Positions 1 through 10,900 of a DNA stretch of 64,000 nt are shown one piece after another. Positions within the stretch are counted from its first letter, which is position 1, and every line of letters begins with the position of its first letter. Source of the DNA: Amyelois transitella. Taxonomy: Eukaryota; Arthropoda; Insecta; Lepidoptera; Pyralidae. Under the pieces are notes generated by a model. The model searched no databases. It had not been told where the DNA came from and worked only from the letters and a program-made list of their open reading frames with translations. The stretch is taken from positions 251,001-315,000 of the forward strand of contig NC_083507.1 in NCBI RefSeq assembly GCF_032362555.1, written 5' to 3'. The position numbers were made by a program, and so were the translations under genes.

Positions 1-728
1 TAAATTACCGGATGGCGTGCGCCCATGTCCCCAAAACCGTGACAAAGCTGTGTAAAACGTTACTTTTTTATTTGTAGGCTTTGCAATAAGTAGAACATGT
101 TACTAAAGCACGATAATGTTAAAGGACACATCTAGCTAATTTCTTTTCTCGTAGGAATTTCGGTAAATCCTCTCTTAGTCTCCCCCCTAGACCACATAAG
201 AAATATACGTGTGAAATTTGAAATCTCTGTGCCCCACGGGTGTGAGTTGTGCTTCGAAATGTCAATTCAATGAAATTTTATTTTATTTGCAGTTAATAGG
301 TTTTTACAATATGATATGATAATAAAACAATATGATACATACAGAGCTTAGGCCATGTCACCAATCAGTCAGGCATCAAGGCATTGAAAATTCATTTTTT
401 ATATAGCTAATCAGAGGCCAAACAATATGTCCATTTCGTATAAACTAAAAAATATCAACTTAACATGAAGAAGTTCGAAAAGTCAGTTAACTTCGCTACC
501 GTCACTTGTCAGAATTAGATGTCGACAATCGTGTGTCGGGTGTTGTTGTGATTCAATACGGAGCCGCAATGTAAACATGCGAGTAACGGCACGAGAGGTG
601 CGATTCTCAGCCAATACCACCGCGCTGACTCCGTAACCTAAAACTGTCTCTACGCACTACATATCTCTCGATTTTTCTTGTTGAGATCCTTTACCTTTCA
701 CCCAATTTAGGCTTACTTATTATTTACT
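1..728. other. Gene-free AT-rich sequence
   Basis: No ORF with convincing protein character and no splice-framed exon is visible. Positions about 150-240 hold a degraded stretch resembling the tail of a dispersed repeat also seen near 62650-62790. The rest looks like unique AT-rich intergenic or intronic DNA, possibly a large intron of the gene whose 3' exons start at 7992. Confidence 0.5.
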
Positions 729-951
729 AGCTGTGCCCTGTGCTGTAGAATAGTTATTTTGGGCATCATTGAAGCCTACAAGGATGAATAATTTACCCCG
801 TTTTTTTTTTCACCTTTTCCATTATTTCTTCGCTCCTAATAGTTGCAGCGTGATGTAATATATATCCTAAAGCCTTCCTCGATAAATGGTCTATTCAAAA
901 AGAATTTTTCAATTCGAAACAAACTCTTCAGCTTTATAATATTAGTATAGA
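729..951 (+). repeat. Dispersed repeat, GCCCGCGACTTCGTCCGC family (degraded head)
   Basis: This stretch shares its whole body with copies at 9420-9690, 55972-56246 and 58062-58312. Shared blocks include ACTAGCTGTGCCC at the start, TTATTTTGGGCATCATTGAA, GATAAATGGTCTATTCA and the terminal TTATAATATTAGTATAGAT. In this copy the usual GCGACTTCGTCCGCG head is replaced by a diverged sequence. It is a non-coding repeat; the element class is not determined. Confidence 0.75.
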
Positions 952-3296
952 TTATTTTAGGTGAAGCCTTGTCGAAGATTTAACTGTTTCTGAAAATGTG
1001 TGTTATACCTGCTGTTACATTCAGCGTCAAGTAAATTTTTCCGACTGTCATCTTCAGCTTCAGAATCATCCCGTACATTTATAGTATCGGTGCTGTTGAC
1101 AACGCCTACTATGCATACATTTTACAGTGAAATTGTATCCCACACCTCGCAAATGACATTCAGATTCACATGGTAATTAGTCGCACGTAATAATTAAACA
1201 AAAACTGTAATAAGCTAGCTTCCCTTCCCTTCTATTGTTTTAAGAATATAAGTTTTTTGACTGTTTGCTGTCGGAGAACCGTATCTCTGTATCTCTGTAA
1301 CTGTTCATTAAGTGTTAGTGACTTTTTGTGAGGCGAGTGATTATAGCCTACCGTATGAGAGACAATAGGTGACCTACTACAGGTTCCAAGTATAAACGGT
1401 TCTTGTTTTAGCGATTCATTTGTCAAACATACGTTCATTCGTCATATTGCATTGTAATATATAATTGAGAATTGAACGAATGAATGAATATACTGTCCTA
1501 ATTTGGTAAGAATTAAATTTCTTTTTCTCGGAAATATAAAAAGAATGTGGTTACATAAGTTCTTGACGTCAATTAAATAGGTTGAACTTTATTTCATATA
1601 CAATTTGAGAGTACCTACAAAGCAAAAGAAAATTAAATAGTACCTCACCAAAAGTGTATACGCTGTGTGATGCGAAAAGCTAACAAATGAAAAGTATTGC
1701 GACAGCAGTCATTGTCCAGGAAGCGAGAACGGAATGCCCTAGTCAGCTTACTTTGTGAACGGCAGACACTGAACTTTGGACGGTAATCGTGGTGATAAAT
1801 TTGTGGGTCATTGCCTGCTCGGTATTTGTTTATGGCAGCTGATAAGAAGGACGTCATCTCATCACACAACCTCGGTAAGCTGACTATTTCCGCCGATCCC
1901 GATGCTCGCCGGTTATCTAATCAGTGCATCAACTTACGCAACGAAAACAAGGGGCGTCTCGTGCGGGGAATCGTAAATGAGCTCCGAAATCTAGTGGTAC
2001 TTTCTCTTTTGCGTAGAGAGTAGTGCGGCCCTCTTTTGACCTTGTCACGTCAGCTCGGCCATGTTAGATGTCATCGTCTTGCGGTTAACGTACTCAGCTA
2101 TGTAACCTACATTTTGCTCTAGCTGTATCATTTAAATCAACAAATATTGTAGTGTACCCACAAGTTATCTCGTAACGTAACAACGATATGATTTTAGATA
2201 AATAAGTTTTGAAAAAATGGTAGATTAAAACCTACTGAAGGAAATATCTCTTTGGATATCTTTCGGGTATATTTCGTACAATAAAGTATGACTAAATAAA
2301 ATTTCCTAAAACTCCATCATTATTTGGATACAAGCTATTGCTGCCAGCTTGACTTGCGTGTATAAATTGCGAGTTTCCACTTAATTATGATAAATTGCCA
2401 AGTTCATGATCCACCACTGGTGTCAATTAAATAGTCATCAATGTACACCAATTTCGCTAATTTTATCAGTTTTATGTAAAAATGTGTAACGTCATTGATA
2501 ACATCGACTATACTTAATACGTTGTAGATATGATAATTAGATAGATTTAGATAAAAGCTAATTTTAATATTATAAAGTCCAAAAAAGGTGACCATTTCGT
2601 TTGATTGTATCCTTTATGTAAGTCTAATACAACATGTTTTATTTATCAGCTACCGTTTTGAGATGGATTTTATGGTCTTCATTTTACAAACCTTTTCTAC
2701 GTCTTATAAATATATATGGTCTTGATCTTTGGCTTGATATTCTTATAAGAGTAATGACGGTTATGTTACAATGACAGCTGCGTAGACTTGCTTGTAAGTA
2801 TAAAGTTTCAGTGGTCAGCAGGCCTAGTGATCAGGTCGTGATAGTTCCCCGCAATCACATGACGCAGGTGCAAGTTAACGATCAAGTTGATCGCCAAATT
2901 GCATCGCCTGTACCAGTTATAAATTGTTTGTTTAAATGTTATCGTTTGACAACAATCGTTAAGTAATGCAGTTACGAAATTACCTCGTAATTAGAGATTA
3001 CATTCGCGATTGGTTTTCGCGTTTCCGTCACCAGTGCACGATCAAACATTGCTTTGTTTTGGGTAAGCGTGAATGCGTTCGGACTCATGACGTTCAAGTT
3101 ACGTGACACAATCAATGCAGAATTCCGAATGCTACAATGCAGCCAATCACGGGTGCAACGACTTGCTATACATACAAGTATCTGCTATATGACTGTCTGG
3201 GAATTAATGAGTAGAAGGGAGCGGGCTTAGGGGACGATTGGAAACCCTTGTCGGTCGCCGCCGGGCGTCTGCACGCATCGTACGCATAGCCATAGC
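952..3296. other. Gene-free interval
   Basis: Two overlapping short ORFs on opposite strands lie around 1645-2023 (74 and 70 residues), without recognisable motifs or splice framing. I see no reliable exon, RNA gene or repeat here. Confidence 0.45.
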
Positions 3297-3500
3297 TACA
3301 TACATACATATGGTCACGTCTATATCCCTTGCGGGGTAGACAGAGCCAATAGTCTTGAAAAGACTGAATGGCCACGTTCAGCTATTTGGCTTAATAATAG
3401 AATTGAGATTCAAATAGTGACAGGTTGTTAGCCCATCGCCTAAAAAAGAATCCCAAGTTTGTAAGCCTATCCCTTAGTTGCCTCTTCCCGGCACACCATA
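3297..3500 (+). repeat. SINE-like repeat (CTTGCGGGGTAGACAGAGCC family), copy
   Basis: The copy starts in a CATA microsatellite, then ATCACGTCTATATCCCTTGC-type sequence, GGGGTAGACAGAGCCAA, a TTCAGCTATTTGGCTT block, TTGAGATTCAAATAGTGACA and a CCTATCCCTTAGT end. The same order recurs at least ten times in the window in both orientations, so this is a dispersed short non-autonomous repeat. Its name is not known to me. Confidence 0.8.
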
Positions 3501-4951
3501 GCCATAGCTATGTATTGGATTTTTACTAAGCGCTTTTGACTATTACTATATGGGTCTTTTGTGATGATTAGAATGCAAAATGATTAAGATTTTAATACAT
3601 GATAGATTATTTTTTCTTATTAGACGGACTTTAAGGACCAAATTTGTTTTTTAATATTGGGGAGACAGATTATTGACGAATATGCATGAATTGTGACATG
3701 CAGAGAGTAATGAGTGTGGAGGAAGCAGGAGAGGTCTGTAAGTATTGTAGCAAGTGGAAATCCATACTGTCTGCGTACTCCAATGACAGGCGTGATGGTA
3801 TGTATGTATGTAGATCCACTGAATGAATGTGTCGTTCTCACAAATTGACATAATGAAACCATGATCCAAAGTGGATTAAATTCCACTGTCTACCGAGAGA
3901 TGCTCAGTGTAACCCTGTCCTAGATTGTCATGGAGTATCCTGAGCAATCCCGGAATCAGGACAATCACTGGGAGGCTGATGATATCCTAGAGTAGTAGTG
4001 TTGTCCTTGCTGGGCAGGGCTCAGATTAGCGCCCTGTTATCGGCACGTGGCCCGCCTCCGCCGCTCACGTGCGCCACACATGTGGCTCGTGTACTAACAA
4101 TTCTTTATTTATAAACCGTATGTGGTGGTGGAGGTGACGCGCTAGCATTCACTTATTGTTGTCCTCACGCAAATAATTACTAATTCGAATTTGAGATATA
4201 AACGTAACAATAATTGCGAGCTCTGTCATTTATAAAAATCATATTCACATAAAATTTTTTGTGATAATAAATATTTTCAATTAAAAATACCTTACAGTCT
4301 TTGCCAAAAATTAATATTTTGTGTAAATAAGATACGACATTTATCTACACGTATAACTATCGATCATGTCGCAATCACCTCCATTTTGTATGGATTATGA
4401 CTAATTCTTGATTTTGTCATAATCCAAATATATATTTCCGTTGCAAAACATGAATAAGGAATTCCTAGTTCAGGTTTTGATATCTGCCTGACAATTCTTC
4501 CGTGATGTAGGTTGCTTAACCCATTTGTTTGAATAAGTTATTTTCTTTCGGATCTTTCTTCTTCTTAGTCGTTCCGTTCTTGGCATAGCGTGGTCACAAT
4601 GAGGCCATTGCTTTCCTCACGATCTCTCTTGGCAGACTGCCTGGCGCAGTCTGATGCAAAATCATAAAAATATGCAGTACAGTAATACTAACCTGACTTC
4701 CTATAGCCTGGAGTTCTATGTATAATGGACATGCTTATCAGCGAGTATTGAGCAGTGCTCCCGGTCAGCTCCCAATGATAGCGCGTCGAGCCGTGTCCGC
4801 TACTGAACCACGCATGCAATTACATTCACCAATCAAATCGATAGCAACAAGTTATGATTACCTACAGGCGATAACGAACCATTTTGGCTTGCTGTTGCCT
4901 GAAATCCCCTAGCAGTTTATGGAATCCTTTCTCTCTTCAGGTTTTGTTACC
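3501..4951. other. Gene-free interval
   Basis: AT-rich sequence with scattered short ORFs lacking coding signatures. A GC-richer patch at 4020-4090 is not framed by splice sites. Nothing else is supported. Confidence 0.4.
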
Positions 4952-5918
4952 TTTTTTACTACGCTTTTATTAGCTTGGGTTGTATGTATGTATGTATGTA
5001 TGTATGTAACGGAATCTTTGACCTTAATTTTCACTGGTTTCTAAACGTCTGATCAACTTGAAACTTTGCACACGTATTAAGCACCGATGACAATGCAATA
5101 TTTTGATAAGAGTTTCTCATTATCCTTATTAAAACTGCCAGGATTAATAAATTCATTTTTAGATCCTTCGTAGGAGAGTAAGAGAGACAGAGCTAGCAAT
5201 TTCCATACAAGAAACCGAGAAGTTCTGACGTATAAGGAGTCCAAAAAATATGTAATATATTTCCATATAATGTTACTATTAACCTGAGGCTTTTTTATTT
5301 CATCGCATCGATCCATTTAGAATTACCAATAGAAACAAAAGTAGAATTAGTAGAATATTTTAAAACAATAAAAAATATATAAGTAATAAATGAAAATTTA
5401 ACAATTAAATTTACAATAATACAAGAATAAAGTTACTACCTACAGAACTTTGCGATATTTAATACGTATTTAACATATTAATGCAATTCTTGAATTAACA
5501 TTAGGTATCTTTTGCCTATTTATAATAGCAACACTGTAATACTCGTTTGGAAAATGAGTGACAGTTTATTTATGTCAAATAAGTTTTGCAGTACAGTAAG
5601 TTTTGAATTCGTTTCGAACACCTGTAAACTTTCTTTCTGTTTTTTTTTACCGGTGCCTGTGTATTTACCTATTTGCACTTTGTTTTGTGCTGATAACTTG
5701 TCGTTATTTGGAGTTTGGAATCTCCCGTTGAGTCGCGCTTTGTTCTTCCGGATATTCGTGTGATTTTATCATCTGAGATTGGACTCTGACTGTGTTCACT
5801 GTGTTGTGCAGATATTTTGAGATAGGACTCCTGTAAAAAGTACCTGATTATTTGAGATAGGACTCCCAAGTTTGTGTTTGTTTTTGTGAAAGACAGATTT
5901 TACAACAAAAGTGCCACG

Positions 5919-5967
5919 ATGTCTTCAGATAAACATTGTTGCATTCCTGGTTGTAAAGGCAGTGGAG
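5919..5967 (+). pseudogene. THAP-like zinc-finger first exon, copy 1
   Basis: ATG in the context GCCACGATG opens 16 codons, MSSDKHCCIPGCKGSG, followed by a consensus-like donor G|GTATG. The pattern of an initiator methionine close to C-x(4)-C resembles the first half of the C2CH THAP DNA-binding module found in P-element transposases and THAP proteins. No downstream exon with the rest of the domain is visible, so it is a remnant or an exon retained by a non-autonomous element. Confidence 0.45.
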
Positions 5968-6132
5968 GTATGTTTGAAATATTTTTGTTCCTGTATCAAT
6001 CTACCTCTTAATCTTGTGGTTTGATTCCTGGCAAGGCCACAATCGAAAATTATTATGTTTGCTGGATAGTCAAAAATATTATTAACAGTGATTTATCACT
6101 ATAAAATTCTTTTCAACTGGGTTTAACAATCA

Positions 6133-6290
6133 TCATACATACATATAATCACGTCTATATCCCTTGCGGGGCAGACAGAGCCAACAGTCTAGTAAAGACT
6201 GATAGGCCACCTTCAGCTATTTGGCTTTAAGATAGAATTGAGATTCAAATAGTGACAGGTTGCTAGCCCATCGCCTAAAAAAGAATCATG
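6133..6290 (+). repeat. SINE-like repeat inside THAP element copy 1
   Basis: Contains the family blocks CATACATACATATAATCACG, GCGGGGCAGACAGAGCCAAC and TTGAGATTCAAATAGTGACA, truncated after GCCTAAAAAAGAAT. The same insertion is present at the equivalent site in element copy 2 (about 37060-37215), so the SINE was already inside the element before the two copies separated. Confidence 0.8.
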
Positions 6291-6520
6291 ATGATGAGAA
6301 TATTATGAGATTTAATCCAATCAGCCCACATATAACTTTAAGAAAGTTAGTTGTGAAAACCGCCGGCGATGGGCGCATGTTTGCAAAAGTCTTTTCTAGT
6401 AAGATAGTTATACTAGAAGTGTTAACTTCCAAAAAATAATTGTATAAAAAACTAAAAAACTACCCATTTTATTGCTAATCGAACTAAAAAATAGAAAATA
6501 AATAATAGTTTAAAAAAAAA

Positions 6521-6983
6521 CTAAAAAACTACGCTTTTATTGCTAATCAAACTAAAAAATAGAAAATAAAAATTAATGACAAAGGAATTCAGTAGTAGCA
6601 AGTCGAACAATCAGTTATAGTCAGTTGTAGTAGTAATTACCTCGGATTAAAATTATAACAAAATTAAATTTATTAACAAAACAATTTAAATCGGAGTAAA
6701 AAGCGTGGGGTGCATTTTACTTCATTTTCATAACTCTCTTGTCATAAATATATGCTAATAGAATGATTTTAATATTTCCTACATGCACAGGCACCCCACG
6801 CTTTTTACTCAGATTTAAATTGTTTTGTTAATAAATTTAATTTTGTTATAATTTTAATCCGAGGTAATTACTACTACAACTGACTATAACTGATTGTTCG
6901 ACTTGCTACTACTGAATTCCTTTGTCATTAATTTTTATTTTCTATTTTTTAGTTTGATTAGCAATAAAAGCGTAGTTTTTTAG
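6521..6983. repeat. Long near-perfect inverted repeat (193-bp arms, 77-bp loop)
   Basis: The left arm 6521-6713 is the reverse complement of 6791-6983 with a single mismatch noticed by eye (TCGGAGT against TCTGAGT). The outer ends read CTAAAAAACTACGC, matching the terminal repeat of the host element. A transcript would form a stable hairpin of about 190 bp. Confidence 0.9.
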
Positions 6984-7199
6984 TTTTTTTTAAACTATTA
7001 TTTTTAATGTAAAGTATTCAGTTCCGGACCTTTTTTTCCTTTCTTGATTGTCATGATGCTAATTAGGCTTTAAAACAAATTCTACCCTAACTTTTTTCTA
7101 TAACTGAACCTAAACTTCCCCCTCATCTGCGTGTTATTATTGAATTGATAATAATCAAAGATCTGCGACGGAGTTGCAAAGACTTAACGTTTTCCTCTT

Positions 7200-7351
7200 G
7201 TAGGCGATAAAGCAACTAGCAACCTGTCACTATTTTAATCTCAATTCCATCATCAACCCATACCGCTGAACGTTTCAGTATTTTTGAGACTGTTAACTCT
7301 GTCTACCCCGCAATGGATATAGAGTTGTCTATATGTATGTATATGAAAAAA
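7200..7351 (-). repeat. SINE-like repeat, reverse orientation
   Basis: Reverse-complement copy of the CTTGCGGGGTAGACAGAGCC family: GCAACCTGTCACTATTTTAA, CTGTTAACTCTGTCTACCCC and TATATGTATGTATATG appear in the expected reversed order. It is diverged. Confidence 0.7.
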
Positions 7352-7390
7352 CTGAGTTTCACATGCTGTTTTGGAGAATCGTACTAACTA

Positions 7391-7594
7391 CACAGCATTC
7401 CTCTGTGCAACCAGTCGGGCCCACGGTTTCCGTCCACGTTTTTGTGCGCGCGCGCCGTACAACGTATCGTACGAAACTCGTTTGTCTGGATCGCTTTCCT
7501 GCTCCCAAATAGATTCGCCATCACCGATGTTGATATGAAATCGCGATGTGTAGGCGCTGGGACTGGACACCTGTCGCGGTTTCACACGGGTGCT
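7391..7594 (-). CDS. Candidate terminal coding exon, unidentified, minus strand
   Basis: Read on the minus strand, an acceptor-like TTTCTTCAAGTAG is followed by an open frame of about 67 codons ending at a TAG. The peptide is polar and ordered-looking, with SRFHINIGDGESIWEQESD, DKRVSYDTLYGARAQKRGRK and a C-terminal RLVAQRNAV. The stretch is much GC-richer than its surroundings and has the codon character of a real exon rather than repeat DNA. I do not recognise the family. It has no partner exon visible upstream on the minus strand before the window's next features, so it may be a nested gene, the 3' exon of a distant gene, or a retro-copied fragment. The plus-strand frame over the same bases looks less protein-like. 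Confidence 0.4.
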
Positions 7595-7689
7595 GGAGAT
7601 CTACTTGAAGAAATCATTCTTACTTTAAAAATATCACTGGAATATTAGAATTTAAACACACACTTCCTCTCCTCCTTTCCATTCCTTAG

Positions 7690-7815
7690 ATACTATGGAG
7701 AGATAGGCTAGCAACCTGACATTATTTATATGTCGGTTCATACAGCTGAAAGTGGTGTTTCAGTCTTTTCAAGACTGTTGGCTGTCTTCACAAGGGATAT
7801 AGACGTGACTATCCA
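7690..7815 (-). repeat. SINE-like repeat, reverse orientation, diverged
   Basis: Carries GGCTAGCAACCTGACA, CAGTCTTTTCAAGACTGTTG and AGGGATATAGACGTGAC in reversed family order. Confidence 0.65.
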
Positions 7816-7991
7816 TGATCCAAGCTAGATACAGCCCCCTCTTTACATGTCTAGGATGTCGGGAGACGGGAGTCCCTCCGTGTAAATACCTGACTTATCC
7901 ACTTCTGTAGCTTAGCCAGCCAGCCAGTTTTGGGAGATACTTAATATTTATTTATTGTCCTGAATCTCATAAGTTTGTTATGCATTTTCAG

Positions 7992-10900
7992 CCGGGCGAA
8001 CCAGGCGTGGTGGTGCTCCGCCCCGAGGCCCTGGCCCAGGGTCCGGAGTCGGACTCCGAGGAGGACAGTGGGCCCCCCTCCCCGTGCGGCGTGCGCTTCG
8101 TCAACGACAACATTCTGATCAACGGCCGGTCGTCCATGCCACAGCGGCCCAACAAGGAGCGACAAGCCAAGGTAAGGTAGCCTCGTCAATCATGTACGAA
8201 GATATTTTAGAAGGAACAAGGTTCTGACTTGCCTAATGACACCCAAAATAAGTAGGGTTTTATTGAAAAATTTGTTAAATGGTCGAGGGAAATTAAAGGC
8301 TGTTCAGGGCTGATCTAGAAACTTCTATATTAAAGTAAATCTACAATATACTTATAGAGACGGATATGGCGAAACTTTAAAAGTATATTAAGGGGCAAAT
8401 TTGTGCTGAAAGATCTACCAACCCATGGGGGGTCGACCAACCTTCTGATTATACGAACGGCCGTGATTCCGTGGGAGGTGCTTCTCTCTCGTTTACTTCC
8501 CCTAAAAGCCTTTTCTTGCCTCCTCAAAATCTTTTTAGTATCCCTTTTATTTCTAAAATGTTCACCTCCTAAATTATGAGGGCTGATGATCTTTCGAAAT
8601 GCCATCAATATGTATGCAAACGACCCAAAAAGTGCACTCCTTCTCATCCTTGCGTGTTGAGTGAAGATTCAATGACCCACTACCTCTGTCATTCTCGCAT
8701 GTTCCCGATTTTACCTTCTGCAACTTTACTTCGAGGTCTGGGGTTCGCTAAGACCCCATTTAACAATGGCATGTAACGTGTGGTGATGTGGTGTTCCAGC
8801 TCAAGCTCCAGTTCGACGACTCGCTGACGCGCACGTTCGAGTACCCGTCGGAGACGTCGCTGTGCTCGCCCGACGCGCGCGACCCTGACGCTGCGCACGC
8901 GCACGCCGCCCACCTCACCGCCAACACGCATATAGGTATTTATTTAAACTCTATTGCACAAGAAATAGGTGGACTTAAAGCTTTAAGATATGCTGCTCCA
9001 TAGACAAATTTCATGTTTCTCTTTTTTATTTCCCCTGGCGTAAATCCAGCCTCTGCAGCATGGCATGCGCGTATCCGTATTAATCGTGCGGAAATCTATC
9101 GCTGTCTCGCTTTTGATTATGACGTGAAACGGGACAGCGATAGTTTTACGAGTTGCACCATCCTAAGCAAAAAATACAGATATACTTTGAAACCATTGAC
9201 GCAATAGAAGAAGCAGTCATATACGTAAATTTTAGACCTCCTCCATCGTCGAATCAGGTTATTCATTCCTATCGTTGCGTTGAATATTAAGTATAGCGAC
9301 ATCTTGTTTAAGTGAACCAAACTTATATTTCCGTCTGGCTCTGAAGTTAAGTGAGAAAAGAAAGAGAGAGGTATAGGAAGGGAAGAGATAGGATTCAAAA
9401 GTCTCTCTGATTATATGTATACTAGCTGTGCCCGCAACTTCGTCCGCGTGAAATAGTTATTTTGGGCATCATTGAAGCCTTCAAGAATGAATAATTTTTC
9501 CCGTTTTTTTTCACATGTTCCATTATATCTTCGGTCCTTACAGTTGCAGCGTGATATTATAAGGCTTAAAGCCTTCCTCGATAAATGTTCTATTCAACAC
9601 AAAAATAATTTTTCAATTTGATTTAGTAGTTTCTGAGATTTGCGCGTTCAAACAAACAAACTCTTCGGCTTTCTAATATTATTATAGATTTATTTTCTTT
9701 TGATCAAATGATGTTGATATTGTAATGTATATCGTTTGTGGTGAAGTGATCCGCCGCGTGGCGCGCCCGGCGCCCGCGCCGCCCGCGTCGCCGGTGCCCG
9801 ACGAGACCTTCGTGTGAACGCCGACATACATTCACATACATTTGATATTGCTCATCGTATGCTAGTAAATTGTTCGTATCTGTGATCACAGATTTTTGTA
9901 GTGACGTCTTTTCTAAGCTAAAATAAGTCATATTAAATATACTATTACAGTAAATATACTCGTACTATGAATAGAATAGAATAGATTTATTTTCAAAATT
10001 GGATACCAGGTATCACTTATTGACGTCACATAACTTAAATCTAATTATAACTACTACCGCTTCCAAAGCGCATGTGTAGAAGAAGCGGCGGAACAAACTG
10101 ATATAGGTTTGGGAAATAAGTGTAACATTTTCTGTTTTGGTACATACATTGCTTTATATTGAAAGTTGGACGGGTGGTGGATGAACCTTGTCGGACGGAC
10201 CTGGTCCCCAAAAACAGGCTAGACCTAGTTTGGGTGCTTTGTCGACAGTCCGTCAGGTTATAAATTTAGAATTTACTAAATAAATTTAGTTAATTATCGC
10301 AATACCTAGCTTTCGATATATGTATGAACCTAAGGCAATAAATGTTTTATTTTTTGTAATAAATGTAAGTGTGGTGTATTGAATACTAATGTTTTCCCAA
10401 AATTAACCATTCTCTCTTATCTCTTTCATCGTGATCTGAGTTGCAATGTCGGTCACTATGCGTGAAAGAAAAACATATAGTAAAGAAAGAGACGTAAAGG
10501 AAAGCCTATTGAAAAAGGTTAAAATAACTATCAAATTTTTTAGACTTTATCATTATTGCGACTTGCACTTAGACTTTTGACTTGAACTTAGACTGCCTGC
10601 ATTTTTAACAAATTAAAAAAAATCAGGATCAGTCTTATTTGTCAAAAAGTCGTTGGTAAAATATCTAAAAAACAATACCAACAAAAGATGTCGCTCCGCT
10701 ACACACTCGTGTAGTGTGTATGACCATCAAAATGTCATGTTATTGGAAATACCTGTCTGCTAATAGTTAGTTGTTTTAAAAGTATAAATTTACTCCGGTG
10801 TATTCAATATCCCTTAAAATTAAAAAATACATATTTATTTTATACATAAAATTTTTGTCACGTTTTCCTTGTCGACTAACTGATATGCACACAAGTTGTG

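Larger units (their letters stand above)
4952..6991 (+). mobile_element. THAP/foldback DNA transposon, copy 1 (about 2.0 kb)
   Basis: This is a near-duplicate of 35864-42308 once the copia insertion in that copy is removed. Both copies begin TTTTTTACTACGCTTTTATTAGC-like and end GCAATAAAAGCGTAGTTTTTTAG, so the ends are inverted repeats of about 20 bp. The left two thirds carries a promoter-like and 5'-UTR-like stretch and a short ATG exon with a splice donor (5919-5967). The right third is a near-perfect 193-bp-arm hairpin (6521-6983). A SINE copy lies inside at 6133-6290. The THAP-like exon suggests a DNA transposase ancestry (for example P-element-like), but no transposase core is present, so this copy looks non-autonomous. 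Confidence 0.7.

Noticed and set aside
3620-3886. 88-codon minus-strand ORF
   Set aside because: It is low-complexity in frame use, has no motifs or splice framing, and overlaps a second equally long frame; likely chance.
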